Source of the DNA: Shimia sp022448905
GTDB taxonomy: Bacteria > Pseudomonadota > Alphaproteobacteria > Rhodobacterales > Rhodobacteraceae
Length of the DNA stretch: 64,000 bases
Assembly: GCF_047126315.1 (NCBI RefSeq)
Contig: NZ_CP138953.1
Location: forward strand, 1,488,001-1,552,000
Direction: 5' to 3'
A program made the translations under genes and the position numbers. The notes beneath the pieces were generated by a model. That model was given only the letters and a program-made list of their open reading frames with translations. It searched no databases and was not told where the DNA came from. Shown here one piece after another: positions 40,197 through 48,597 of the stretch; the stretch's first letter is position 1; every line of letters starts with the position of its first letter.

Positions 40197-40864
40197 GCCA
40201 GATGTTCCACCTGATCCGCCACGCGCAAGCCAGCTTTGGGGCGGCCGACTATGACAACCTGTCAGACCTCGGCCACCGCCAGTCAGCGGCGCTGGGCGCG
40301 GCGCTCAAACGTCAAGGCGTAAGGCCTGATGCGGTGTTCATCGGCGCACAAAGACGCCATCGCCAGACCTGGGACGGCATTGAAAGCGCACTGGGCACCG
40401 GGCTTGACCCAATTGTTGTGCCGGGGTGGAACGAATTTGACTTTGGCGGGCTGCTCGAAGCCCGCTACGCCAATCGGGATGACAAACCGGCTGGCCTGCA
40501 TGACGACCGCAAAACCCATTTCCGCATCCTGCGGGACACGGTGATCGAATGGCAGCGCGACGAGATCGACAATCCACCGGAAAGCTTTGCCGCCTTCACA
40601 GACCGCGTGCGAGAAGCCCGCGCCATTGTGGCCGCGTCCGGCGCAAAAACGCCCCTCGCGGTCAGCTCTGGCGGCGCCATCGGGCGCACCATCGCCGACG
40701 TGCTGAACGCGCCTGCTGAACAGATGATCCTGCTACAGTTGCAGGTCAAAAACTGCGCCGTGGCCCGGCTGGTCATGGCCAAGGGCCACACATGGCTCAA
40801 CGGGTTCAATGAGACACCGCATATTGACGGCGGCAACCAAGACGAGATGCTGACCTACAGCTAA
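40193..40864 (+). CDS. Histidine phosphatase (phosphoglycerate mutase-like) family protein
   Basis: 223 residues from ATG 40193, overlapping the preceding TGA as ATGA; a start at 40166 would overlap more. The catalytic LIRHAQASFG (RHx motif), the acid residue in NEFDFGGLLE and the second His in VSSGGAIGRTIAD-type position (here Ser-Gly-Gly replaces the usual Gly-His-Gly) are visible. The missing second histidine suggests changed or weak phosphatase activity. Role in the operon unknown. Confidence 0.85.
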   Translation: MSQMFHLIRHAQASFGAADYDNLSDLGHRQSAALGAALKRQGVRPDAVFIGAQRRHRQTWDGIESALGTGLDPIVVPGWNEFDFGGLLEARYANRDDKPAGLHDDRKTHFRILRDTVIEWQRDEIDNPPESFAAFTDRVREARAIVAASGAKTPLAVSSGGAIGRTIADVLNAPAEQMILLQLQVKNCAVARLVMAKGHTWLNGFNETPHIDGGNQDEMLTYS

Positions 40865-40868
40865 CATA

Positions 40869-40951
40869 GGCCGTGGCCGACCTTGGGAGAAAGCGAATGC
40901 GCCCTCCCGTGGGGGAGGTCGGGCGCGGCCGGTCCGCTTCGCACTCCGGCC
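40869..40951 (-). repeat. Intergenic structured repeat, copy A (short form, inverted)
   Basis: Outer arms GGCCGTGGCCGACC (40869-40882) and GGTCGGGCGCGGCC (40917-40930); inner hairpin CCTCCC/GGGAGG around GTG; flanking hairpin GGCCGG (40927-40932)/CCGGCC (40946-40951). It ends 17 bases before the next start codon and shares TAACATAGG and GCGAATGCGCC with copy B. Confidence 0.75.
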
Positions 40952-40968
40952 AAATGGGAGGAAACGCA

Positions 40969-41994
40969 ATGGACGCAACCACACTGGACACCGCCGCCGT
41001 CGCGCGTTGGCTCTCGGAGACCCTCGACGGTTTTGAAGGCCCCATCACGGCGACCAAATTCGACGTGGGCCAATCGAACCCCACTTTCCGGCTCGACAGC
41101 CCGTCCGGCCAATACGTCCTGCGCCGCAAACCGCCTGGCGTGCTGCTCAAATCCGCCCACGCCGTGGATCGAGAATTCCGCGTGCAAAAAGCACTCGCCG
41201 ACACCGAGGTCCCCGTCGCCAAAATGCACCTGTTGTGCGAGGGCGATGACGTTATTGGTTCTGCATTCTACGTCATGGATTTCATCGAAGGACGCAACTT
41301 CGACGACCCACGATTGCCAGAGCTAGACAACGACCAACGCGCCCAAGTCATCGACGAAATGGGCCGCGTCCTCGCCGCCATCCACTCCGTCGACATCAAC
41401 GCCGTCGGTCTTGGTGACTATGGCCCAGACGGCAACTACTTCGAACGCCAAGTTGGCCGCTGGACCAAACAATACCGCGCCAGCGAAACAGAAACGATCC
41501 CGCAGATGGATCAATTGATCGATTGGCTTGCCGCCAACATCCCCACTGACGACGGCAAACGCACTTTGGTGCATGGCGATTACCGGATCGACAACATGCT
41601 CTTTGCCAAAGACCGCCCCGAAGTGGTCGCGGTGCTGGATTGGGAACTTTCTACCATTGGCCATCCTTATGCCGATCTGGCTGCCGTGATCATGCAGTGG
41701 CAAATGCCGCCGGGCAACGAGGGCAGGGGGCTGGCCGGTATCGACCGCGCCGCGCTGGGCCTGCCGACCGACGAAGAGTTCATCGCCGCCTATTGCAAAC
41801 GCATGGGCCTGCCGGGCATCGAGAAATTTGGCTTTTATCTGGCGTTCTGTTTCTTCCGCATGGGCGCCATCATCCAAGGCGTAAAAAAACGCGCGCTGGA
41901 TGGCAATGCATCTGATCCAGAACGGGCTGCCAAACTGGGCACCTTTGTTCCGATGTTTGCTCAGGCCGGTCTGGAGGCCAGCACCCGTGGATAA
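40969..41994 (+). CDS. Phosphotransferase (APH/ACAD10-ACAD11-like) family protein
   Basis: 341 residues from ATG 40969 with GGGAGGA seven bases upstream. Kinase-like aminoglycoside-phosphotransferase fold: LRRKPPGVLLKSAH (ATP-site Lys), LVHGDYRIDNML (HxDxxxxN catalytic loop) and VLDWELSTIGHPYADLA (metal-binding Asp). This subgroup matches the N-terminal kinase domain of ACAD10/ACAD11, where it phosphorylates 4-hydroxyacyl-CoA before beta-oxidation. Next to acyl-CoA genes that role is likely; resistance to an antibiotic is not. Confidence 0.88.
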   Translation: MDATTLDTAAVARWLSETLDGFEGPITATKFDVGQSNPTFRLDSPSGQYVLRRKPPGVLLKSAHAVDREFRVQKALADTEVPVAKMHLLCEGDDVIGSAFYVMDFIEGRNFDDPRLPELDNDQRAQVIDEMGRVLAAIHSVDINAVGLGDYGPDGNYFERQVGRWTKQYRASETETIPQMDQLIDWLAANIPTDDGKRTLVHGDYRIDNMLFAKDRPEVVAVLDWELSTIGHPYADLAAVIMQWQMPPGNEGRGLAGIDRAALGLPTDEEFIAAYCKRMGLPGIEKFGFYLAFCFFRMGAIIQGVKKRALDGNASDPERAAKLGTFVPMFAQAGLEASTRG

Positions 41995-42772
41995 GATGTT
42001 TCAAGACAAAGTGGTGATGATCACCGGCGCCGCCAGTGGATTTGGCGCGCTGGCGGCTGAAAAATTCGCCGAGCAAGGTGCAAAACTTGGCCTGTCGGAC
42101 ATCAACGCAGACCAACTTGCTACGGTGGCGGACGCTTTGCGTGCCAAAGGTATCGAAGTGGTCGCGGATCAGGTTGATGTTGCTGACGAAACTCAGGTCG
42201 CGGCCCATGTTGCTAACATCGCCGAAGCTTTCGGCGCGCTGGACATTGGCATCAACAACGCAGGCATCGGTCACGACGTGCGCCCGCTGCAATTCCTCAC
42301 AACCGAGGACTTTGACTTGATGATGAACGTGAACGCCAAAGGCGTGTTCCTCTGTATGAAGTATCAGATCCCGCTGATGCAAAAGGCGGGCAGCGGGGCG
42401 ATTCTCAACGTGGCCTCCGCGGCAGGACTGGTCGGCTCCGGCCATCTGTCGCTTTATTCGGCAGCCAAGCATGCGGTCGTGGGTCTGACCAAAGCCGCGG
42501 CAGACGAAAACGCCACGCGCGGCATCCGCGTGAATGCACTCTGCCCGTCTTTCTCGGCAACTCCCATGGTGGACGAAATGGCGGATCAGGTTGGGGGACG
42601 CGCAGGGCTAAGCCGCGCAGATGCCATGACCCATATCGCCAGTCGCGTGCCCATGCGCCGCGTGTCCAAACCCGAGGAGGTGGTGCAGGCGATGTTGTGG
42701 ATCAACGCGCCGGCGAACAGCTTTATGACCGGACAGGCGATTGCGATCGATGGTGGCCTGACGGCGGTGTGA
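41987..42772 (+). CDS. SDR family NAD(P)-dependent oxidoreductase
   Basis: 261 residues from GTG 41987, which has GGAGG ten bases upstream and overlaps the preceding gene by 8 bases; ATG 41996 is the alternative. Rossmann motif TGAASGFG, NNAG, catalytic Ser in NVASAAG and YSAAK (Tyr, Lys), C-terminal FMTGQAIAIDGG. Likely a 3-hydroxyacyl-CoA or alcohol dehydrogenase within the acyl-CoA pathway. Confidence 0.92.
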   Translation: MDKMFQDKVVMITGAASGFGALAAEKFAEQGAKLGLSDINADQLATVADALRAKGIEVVADQVDVADETQVAAHVANIAEAFGALDIGINNAGIGHDVRPLQFLTTEDFDLMMNVNAKGVFLCMKYQIPLMQKAGSGAILNVASAAGLVGSGHLSLYSAAKHAVVGLTKAAADENATRGIRVNALCPSFSATPMVDEMADQVGGRAGLSRADAMTHIASRVPMRRVSKPEEVVQAMLWINAPANSFMTGQAIAIDGGLTAV

Positions 42773-42785
42773 TTGCCATAACATA

Positions 42786-42858
42786 GGGCGAAGCCTGCCT
42801 GAGCTGGCGCGAATGCGCCTGCCGAGGGGCAGGCAGGCGCAGCCCGGCGATGCCGGGC
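42786..42858 (-). repeat. Intergenic structured repeat, copy B (short form, inverted)
   Basis: Outer arms GGGCGAAGCCTGCCTG (42786-42801) and CAGGCAGGCGCAGCCC (42830-42845); inner CCTGCC/GGCAGG; flanking GCCCGGC (42842-42848)/GCCGGGC (42852-42858) around GAT. Compared with copy A both arms have changed together, so pairing is kept. It ends 14 bases before the next start and takes the place of a ribosome binding site. Confidence 0.75.
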
Positions 42859-42872
42859 GAAACAGATTATTG

Positions 42873-43304
42873 ATGGACCACGACATGACCCACGCCCCAC
42901 TCGACCCCGCTTTGGACGAAGCGCCATATGAGCTGCAAAAACATCTCGGGTTTGAACTGACCCATTGGGACACAGACTACGCTCGCCTCGCGCTCCCGAT
43001 CGCGCCGCACCTGATGAACCGCGCGGGCATTCCCCACGGCGGCATCTATGCCACGCTACTGGACACGGTCATGGGGTTTGCGGGCTGCTACACCGGCACG
43101 CCTGAGCACAAAAAACTGGCCCTCACGCTCTCACTGACCACCAACTTCCTGTCGCGTCCCAAAGGCCAAGGTCTGATTGCTGAAGGCTGGCGCACCGGTG
43201 GCGGCGCGAAGACCTTCTTTGCCGAAGGCACCATCACGGACGAGACCGGTGAGGTCATCGCCCGCGGCTCCGGTGCCTTCAAGTACCGGGCAACAACTCT
43301 TTAG
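42873..43304 (+). CDS. PaaI family hotdog thioesterase
   Basis: 143 residues from ATG 42873; ATG 42885 is a second option and neither has a purine-rich site, because repeat copy B occupies the spacer. Hotdog fold with NRAGIPHGGIYATLLDTVMG, the HGG motif and following acidic residue of PaaI/YbgC acyl-CoA thioesterases. It would release CoA from acyl-CoA products of the operon. The stop overlaps the convergent aminotransferase by 4 bases. Confidence 0.88.
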   Translation: MDHDMTHAPLDPALDEAPYELQKHLGFELTHWDTDYARLALPIAPHLMNRAGIPHGGIYATLLDTVMGFAGCYTGTPEHKKLALTLSLTTNFLSRPKGQGLIAEGWRTGGGAKTFFAEGTITDETGEVIARGSGAFKYRATTL

Positions 43305-44707
43305 CTTGCCATCGCTGCCTGCGGTTCAAGGTCCCAGCTGCGGGCCAATTCGGCCACGGACGCCAGGATGTAATTCACGGTTTCATCCGTCATCAACACG
43401 CTCAGATTCAGGCGCACAAAGCCGGGTTTGGCCGTGCCAGGACCCTGCAAAATGTCGGTGCGAATGACCGAGGACTGATCGTCGCCAATCTTCAAGAGTT
43501 CATGCACATAAGGCCCGGCGCAGGAACACCCGCCGCGCGCCTGAATGCCGTACTGCTCGGACAAAGCGCGGGTGAAGGCATTGTGGTCAATGCGCTCGCC
43601 ATAGGCATTGAGCGGCACAAACGACAGGATTGGCAGGCGCTCTTTGCGCTCCGGCGCCAAAATCCGCAGGCGTGGTTCGTTCTCCCAGGCGGCAAAGGCC
43701 CGCGCGGTCAGCACGTCATTGCGCGCCGTCATCGCCTCTTGGCCAATCACCTCTTTCACCTTCAATGCCAGCGCCACACGAATGTCGCCCACAACGTTGG
43801 GGGTGCCACCTTCCTCACGCTGCTCCAGTTTGGTCACGTAGTCGTGCTGATGCGCGTTTACAAAAGCCACGGTGCCGCCGCCCGGACGATAGGGAACACG
43901 GGCACAGGCCAGCTCCTGGCGCATGACCAGCACACCGCTCGCGCCGGGGCCGCCAATGCACTTGTGTGGTGAAAACACCAGCGCGTCGATCTCTGCGCCT
44001 ACAACCGGTGTCATCTGCATCGGCAAGTAAGGCCCGCCCCCGGCATAGTCCCACACCATGATCCCCCCATGGTGTTTGACCAGCCGGGTCAGCGCCGCCA
44101 CATCCGTGCACACCCCTGTCACATTGGCCGCAGCGCTGAGCGCCACGATCACACGGCCTGTGGTCCCCCGCTCCGTGAGCAGCTGGGTCAGAATTTTGCG
44201 GTCCGGGCCGGGCAGGTCGCCCTCCGGCACTTCGATCACATCCGCACCGCTTTCACGCCAAGGCAGCAGGTTGGAATGGTGCTCGTAAGGGCCCACAAGA
44301 ACAGTATCGCCAGCGCCGACGCCCATCAGATGCATCAGCTGGTTCAGACCGGTTGTCGCACCGGAACCGGAGAAAATCACCGCATGTTCCTGGGCGCGCG
44401 CACCACAATGCTCCCGCACTACCTCTCGTGCCCCTTCACGCAACGCGCCCATGCGCGCGCCGCAGAAGGACGCATCGGTGTGGGTGTTGGCGTAGAACGG
44501 CAGCACCTCTTCCATCACGAAGGTCTCAACCTGACGCAGCGCTCGCCCGGAGGCGACGTAATCCGCATAGACCAGCTTCTTTGGGCCGGTTGGCGTGTCG
44601 ATAAGTGCCTCACCGCCAATCAATCCGGTCCGCAGGAACTCTTGCGGAACCTTGGCGGTCTTCAGCGTGTTGGCAAATGTCTCAAAAGGGGCGGTCAGTT
44701 TGGTCAT
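43301..44707 (-). CDS. Class V aminotransferase, cysteine-desulfurase-like
   Basis: 468 residues, PLP enzyme of fold type I. SGSGATTGLNQLMHLMG binds the phosphate, VWDYAGGGPY holds the PLP-contacting Asp, SPHKCIGGPGASGVL carries the PLP lysine, and ARGGCSCAGPY places a Cys where SufS/NifS proteins have the active cysteine. It may act as a cysteine desulfurase or cysteine/selenocysteine lyase; isolated from isc/suf genes, so a catabolic lyase is possible. AGAGGA lies seven bases before ATG 44707. Confidence 0.85.
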   Translation of the reverse strand: MTKLTAPFETFANTLKTAKVPQEFLRTGLIGGEALIDTPTGPKKLVYADYVASGRALRQVETFVMEEVLPFYANTHTDASFCGARMGALREGAREVVREHCGARAQEHAVIFSGSGATTGLNQLMHLMGVGAGDTVLVGPYEHHSNLLPWRESGADVIEVPEGDLPGPDRKILTQLLTERGTTGRVIVALSAAANVTGVCTDVAALTRLVKHHGGIMVWDYAGGGPYLPMQMTPVVGAEIDALVFSPHKCIGGPGASGVLVMRQELACARVPYRPGGGTVAFVNAHQHDYVTKLEQREEGGTPNVVGDIRVALALKVKEVIGQEAMTARNDVLTARAFAAWENEPRLRILAPERKERLPILSFVPLNAYGERIDHNAFTRALSEQYGIQARGGCSCAGPYVHELLKIGDDQSSVIRTDILQGPGTAKPGFVRLNLSVLMTDETVNYILASVAELARSWDLEPQAAMAS

Positions 44708-44801
44708 TTTGGTCCTCTTGCGCGTCTTGAGGGGATGTTAGCCCTATCGAAATAGATAATTTCTCCTTTTCTCATCGCCAAATGGTGAAATTTGTGGTCA
44801 A
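44708..44801. promoter_or_regulatory. Divergent promoter region of aminotransferase and Lrp gene
   Basis: 94 AT-rich bases. CCAAAT (44778-44783) and ATTTG (44789-44793) form a small inverted repeat that could be an Lrp site. Boxes were not assigned. Confidence 0.45.
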
Positions 44802-45278
44802 ATGATCGGTATGAGTAAGAAAATAGACCAAATTGATCGCAATATTCTTGATGTTCTGCAAAGAGACGCCTCTTTGTCGCAACGCGAAGTTGCTGACCGC
44901 GTAGGTCTGTCGCAAAACGCCCTGTGGCGGCGATTGAAAAAGCTTGAGGAAGAGGGCGTGCTTTTGGGCTCACGCATGCGCATCGATCCCACGGCGTTGG
45001 GCCTCGACCTGACCGTCTTTGTCATGGTGCGTACCCGCAATCACTCCATGGAATGGGCCGAAGGGTTCAAGGCCCATGTGGCGCGCATTCCTCAAGTGGC
45101 GGAGATGCATCGGATTGGCGGTGACTGGGATTATATGTTGAAAATCATCACCTCGGGCATGTCGGGCTATGATGCCGTCTACCGCCGCCTGACCACCGGC
45201 TATGAGCTCGACACGGTCACAGGCTTCTTCTCCATGGAAACCATGCTTGAAGATCGCCCTGTCGACGTTTTTGGGTAA
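44802..45278 (+). CDS. Lrp/AsnC family transcriptional regulator
   Basis: 158 residues from ATG 44802, or 155 from ATG 44811 (MSKKIDQIDRNILDVLQRDA). Winged helix QREVADRVGLSQNALWRRLK and RAM domain (VAEMHRIGGDWDYMLKIIT). It is divergent from the class V aminotransferase and very likely controls it, probably in response to an amino acid. Confidence 0.92.
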   Translation: MIGMSKKIDQIDRNILDVLQRDASLSQREVADRVGLSQNALWRRLKKLEEEGVLLGSRMRIDPTALGLDLTVFVMVRTRNHSMEWAEGFKAHVARIPQVAEMHRIGGDWDYMLKIITSGMSGYDAVYRRLTTGYELDTVTGFFSMETMLEDRPVDVFG

Positions 45279-45355
45279 CCAAAGTCCAAGCTGTCACAAA
45301 AGTTTCATCGCTGCTGGCCAGAAAACCGGCATGAAATGCTTGCGACTCACCAAAT

Positions 45356-45385
45356 CATATCCATACTTCATGAATTATGGATATG
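45356..45385. promoter_or_regulatory. ArsR-type operator covering the arsR start codon
   Basis: CATATCCAT (45356-45364) and ATGGATATG (45377-45385) are perfect inverted repeats with a 12-base spacer. The right arm contains the arsR ATG. Size, spacing and position fit autorepression of the ars operon. Confidence 0.75.
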
Positions 45386-45709
45386 ACATCAGCCCTCACC
45401 GCCTTTTCGGCCTTGTCCCAGCAAACCCGCCTGGAAGCTTTCCGTCTTTTGGTGACGGCCGGTGATGCAGGCATGAGCGCCGGGGACATCGCCGAGGCCT
45501 TGGACGTGCGCCAAAACACGCTTTCGGCCAATCTTTCGGTGCTGCTGCAAGCGGGTCTTGTGCGCAACCAGCGCGAGGGCCGCGTGATCCGCTACTTTGC
45601 GGACATGGACGGCATGTGCGGGATGTTGGGGTTTCTTCTGCAGGACTGCTGCGGCGGTCGGCCAGAGCTGTGTCAGCCACTCATTGAAGACCTGACTTGT
45701 GGGTGCTGA
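45377..45709 (+). CDS. arsR: ArsR family metalloregulator of the arsenic operon
   Basis: 110 residues. Winged helix (MSAGDIAEALDVRQNTLSAN) without the classic ELCVCDL cysteines; instead a C-terminal cluster, C91, C92 and C99 (DCCGGRPELC) plus CGC at the end, resembles the As(III) site placed near the C-terminus in some ArsR proteins. It should repress the operon until arsenite or antimonite binds. First gene of arsR-arsC-acr3-GAPDH-arsJ; no good ribosome binding site, because the operator lies there. Confidence 0.9.
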   Translation: MDMTSALTAFSALSQQTRLEAFRLLVTAGDAGMSAGDIAEALDVRQNTLSANLSVLLQAGLVRNQREGRVIRYFADMDGMCGMLGFLLQDCCGGRPELCQPLIEDLTCGC

Positions 45710-45722
45710 AGGAGCGCACAAA

Positions 45723-46271
45723 ATGACCGACAAAACTTACAACGTGCTCTTCCTTTGCACCGGCAACTCCGCCCGGTCCCTCATTGCTGAAGCGGTGCTT
45801 CAGAGGGAGTCCATGGGGCGCTTTAAAGGCTATTCAGCCGGGTCATCCCCCAAAGAGGCGCCGCATCCCTACACATTGGACCTGCTGAAAGGTCTCAATC
45901 ACGACGTAGGATTCGCCCGCGCCAAAAGCTGGGACGAGTTCGCCAGTCCAGACGCGCCAGAAATGGATTTTGTCTTCACCGTGTGTGATCTAGCCGCTGC
46001 CGAAACCTGCCCGCTCTGGCCGGGCCAGCCTATGACGGCGCATTGGGGCTTGCCAGATCCGACGCAGGTGCAAGGCTCTGAAGCCGAAAAGCGCGTGGCC
46101 TTCTCGGAATCCTATCGCATGTTGCGAAATCGGATCTCCGCCTTTGTGAACCTTCCGATGGCGGGTCTGGATGCTGTCGCCTTGCAAAAGAACCTGGATG
46201 TGATTGGCGCAAATGAAGAGCCAGAAGACATCCTCACCGCCATTCGCAGATTGATGGGAACCGCAGCATGA
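45723..46271 (+). CDS. arsC: Arsenate reductase, low-molecular-weight phosphatase type
   Basis: 182 residues from ATG 45723 (AAGGAG upstream). LFLCTGNSARSLIAE is the CX5R phosphatase loop of thioredoxin- or glutaredoxin-linked arsenate reductases; FTVCDLAAAETCPLWPG supplies further cysteines, and GLPDP contains the catalytic Asp. Reduces As(V) to As(III) for export by the next gene, whose start overlaps its stop (ATGA). Confidence 0.92.
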   Translation: MTDKTYNVLFLCTGNSARSLIAEAVLQRESMGRFKGYSAGSSPKEAPHPYTLDLLKGLNHDVGFARAKSWDEFASPDAPEMDFVFTVCDLAAAETCPLWPGQPMTAHWGLPDPTQVQGSEAEKRVAFSESYRMLRNRISAFVNLPMAGLDAVALQKNLDVIGANEEPEDILTAIRRLMGTAA

Positions 46272-47326
46272 GCGATCACAGCGCAGAACTTGACGCCGGT
46301 CTTGGCACCTTTGAACGCCTGCTGTCGCTTTGGGTGGCCTTGGCGATTGTCGCCGGGCTGGCCTTGGGCAGCCTGTTCCCAAGCCTGTTTGGTTGGCTCG
46401 CCAGTCTGGAGGTCGCCTCAGTGAACCTGCCAGTTGCCGTGCTGATCTGGGCGATGGTCTACCCGATGATGGTTGGGATCGATTTTGGCGCATTGGCAGA
46501 CGTTGGCCGCAAGCCTAAAGGCTTGGTGATCACACTGGTGGTCAACTGGCTGATCAAACCTTTCACCATGGCCGCGCTGGGCGTGTTGTTCTTCGAGGTC
46601 ATCTTCGCGCCGTGGATCGATCCGCAAACCGCCAGCGAATACCTCGCGGGTGTGATCCTGCTGGGCGCAGCGCCCTGTACCGCCATGGTCTTTGTCTGGT
46701 CTAATCTGGTGCGCGGCGACGCCAATTACACGCTGGTACAGGTCAGCGTGAATGACGTGATCATGGTCTTCGCCTTTGCCCCCATCGTGGCTTTCTTGCT
46801 GGGCGTGACCGACATCACCGTGCCTTGGAGCACCCTTTTGTTGTCCGTGGTGCTCTACATTCTCCTACCGCTGGCCGTTGGTGTTATCACCCGCAACCGT
46901 TTGATGGGGCAGGGGGGCGAGGTCGCCGTTGATGCCTTCCGCGACAAGCTGCGGCCCACGTCTGTTGGCGGATTGCTGCTGACTGTGGTCCTGCTTTTTG
47001 GATTTCAAGCGCAGGTGATCCTGAGCCAGCCGCTCAATATCCTGTTGATCGCGATCCCGCTGTTGATCCAAACCTACGGCATCTTTTTCATCGCTTACGG
47101 CGCCGCGCGGCTCTGGAAAGTCCCGTTTGAGGTGGCCGCCCCCTGTGCCTTGATTGGGACGTCCAATTTCTTTGAGCTGGCGGTGGCGGTTGCCATCTCT
47201 CTCTTTGGCCTCGGCTCTGGCGCCGCTTTGGCCACCGTCGTCGGCGTGCTGGTCGAAGTGCCCGTCATGTTGTCTCTTGTTGCATTCGCCAATCGCACTC
47301 GTGGTTGGTTTCCTCCTTCACCTTAA
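46268..47326 (+). CDS. acr3: Arsenite efflux transporter, ACR3 family
   Basis: 352 residues, ten membrane spans. VYPMMVGIDFG, LLGAAPCTAMVFVWSNL (the conserved Cys of ACR3) and PCALIGTSNFFELAVAVAI (with the conserved Glu) are typical. Exports As(III) across the inner membrane using the proton gradient. Overlaps arsC by 4 bases. Confidence 0.93.
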   Translation: MSDHSAELDAGLGTFERLLSLWVALAIVAGLALGSLFPSLFGWLASLEVASVNLPVAVLIWAMVYPMMVGIDFGALADVGRKPKGLVITLVVNWLIKPFTMAALGVLFFEVIFAPWIDPQTASEYLAGVILLGAAPCTAMVFVWSNLVRGDANYTLVQVSVNDVIMVFAFAPIVAFLLGVTDITVPWSTLLLSVVLYILLPLAVGVITRNRLMGQGGEVAVDAFRDKLRPTSVGGLLLTVVLLFGFQAQVILSQPLNILLIAIPLLIQTYGIFFIAYGAARLWKVPFEVAAPCALIGTSNFFELAVAVAISLFGLGSGAALATVVGVLVEVPVMLSLVAFANRTRGWFPPSP

Positions 47327-47334
47327 CCTTGGTT

Positions 47335-47413
47335 CGGGCTGCCAGCCCGGACCGCGCCCGACCCTCCCCACGGGAGGGCGCCTTTGGCACCCACCCAGGC
47401 TCGGCCGCGGTCC
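47335..47413 (+). repeat. Intergenic structured repeat, copy C (short form)
   Basis: Hairpin CGGGCT/AGCCCG (47335-47349), then outer arms GGACCGCGCCCGACC (47349-47363) and GGCTCGGCCGCGGTCC (47398-47413), enclosing CCCTCCC (47362-47368)/GGGAGGG (47372-47378). It lies inside the ars operon between acr3 and the GAPDH gene, 20 bases before its start. Confidence 0.8.
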
Positions 47414-47432
47414 TAATTGATAGGAATTTCTG

Positions 47433-48443
47433 ATGACCAAAATCGCAATCAATGGCCTTGGCCGTATGGGCAAGCTGGTGATCCGCAGCTTCTTTGATCT
47501 TGGCCTGGACGCCGACATTGTCCTGCTCAACGATCCCGTTGGCGACGCAGAACTGCACGCGCATCTCCTGGAGTTTGACACCGTGCATGGCCGCTGGCGG
47601 GCGGATTTTGCCTTTGATGAGGACAGCATCACCGTGGATGGCCACAAGATGCGCAAAACCGCCGCGTGGACCCTCGAAGAGTTGCCGCTTGAGGAACTTG
47701 GCGTCGATCTGGTGGTTGACTGCACCGGCGTGTTCAAATCCAACGCCAAGCTGCAACCTTACTTTGATGCGGGCGTGAAAAAGGTCGTGGTCTCAGCTCC
47801 GGTGAAAGAAGACGACGTTGCCAACATTGTCTACGGCGTCAACAGCGACACCTACGATGCGGCTACACATAAGGTCATCACCGCAGCCTCTTGTACCACC
47901 AACTGCATTGCGCCCGTGGTGAAGGTCATTCGCAAAAAGCTTGGCATTGAACAAGCCAGCTTCACCACGATCCATGATGTGACCAACACACAGGTGATTG
48001 TGGACAAGGCTCACAAAGACCCGCGCCGCGCCCGGTCTGCCCTCAACAGCCTGATCCCCACCACCACCGGCTCTGCCAAAGCGATCATCCAGATTTTCCC
48101 CGATATGGCTGGCAAAATTGACGGCCACGCCGTGCGCGTTCCGCTGCTCAATGCCTCCCTGACCGACATCGTGTTTGACGTCAGCCGAGACACCACTGCG
48201 GAAGAGGTCAATGGCTTCTTTGCCGAAGCCGCCGCTGGTGAGTTGGAGAGCATCCTCGGCTATGAAACCCGCCCGCTGGTCTCTTGTGATTTCACCAACG
48301 ACGATCGCTCCACTATCGTCGATGCGCTCTCCACTCGCGTGGTGAATGGCAAACATGTGAAAATCTACGCGTGGTATGACAACGAATGGGGCTATGCCTT
48401 CCGTTTGGCTGACGTCACCCGCATGGTGCTCGCCAGCCTTTAA
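47433..48443 (+). CDS. ArsJ-associated glyceraldehyde-3-phosphate dehydrogenase
   Basis: 336 residues. NAD site INGLGRMGKLVIR, catalytic Cys in AASCTTNCIAP, His downstream in TIHDVTNTQ, and WYDNEWGY near the end. Partnered with arsJ, so it should make 1-arseno-3-phosphoglycerate from glyceraldehyde-3-phosphate and arsenate, rather than serve glycolysis. AGGA lies nine bases before ATG 47433. Repeat copies C and D flank it. Confidence 0.92.
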   Translation: MTKIAINGLGRMGKLVIRSFFDLGLDADIVLLNDPVGDAELHAHLLEFDTVHGRWRADFAFDEDSITVDGHKMRKTAAWTLEELPLEELGVDLVVDCTGVFKSNAKLQPYFDAGVKKVVVSAPVKEDDVANIVYGVNSDTYDAATHKVITAASCTTNCIAPVVKVIRKKLGIEQASFTTIHDVTNTQVIVDKAHKDPRRARSALNSLIPTTTGSAKAIIQIFPDMAGKIDGHAVRVPLLNASLTDIVFDVSRDTTAEEVNGFFAEAAAGELESILGYETRPLVSCDFTNDDRSTIVDALSTRVVNGKHVKIYAWYDNEWGYAFRLADVTRMVLASL

Positions 48444-48453
48444 CCCTTTGGCT

Positions 48454-48597
48454 CGTGCCTCTGGCACGGGCCGCGCCCGACCCTCCCCCCAGGAGGGCGC
48501 ATGTGCGACGTTGCATCAATCACCTTCGTTGGTTGTTGCGCGAGTCGGGTGGCAATTTCCATTGTTCCTTGCGCCCACCTAGGCTCGGGCGCGGCCC
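48454..48597 (+). repeat. Intergenic structured repeat, copy D (long form)
   Basis: Hairpin CGTGCC/GGCACG (48454-48468), perfect 13-base outer arms GGGCCGCGCCCGA (48468-48480) and TCGGGCGCGGCCC (48585-48597), and inner CCTCC/GGAGG. About 65 extra bases separate the inner hairpin from the CACCTAGGCTCGG end. It ends 12 bases before the arsJ start. Confidence 0.8.

Noticed and set aside
40969..41994. Aminoglycoside resistance kinase
   Set aside because: The fold is shared, but the sequence and acyl-CoA neighbours fit the ACAD10/11-like group.
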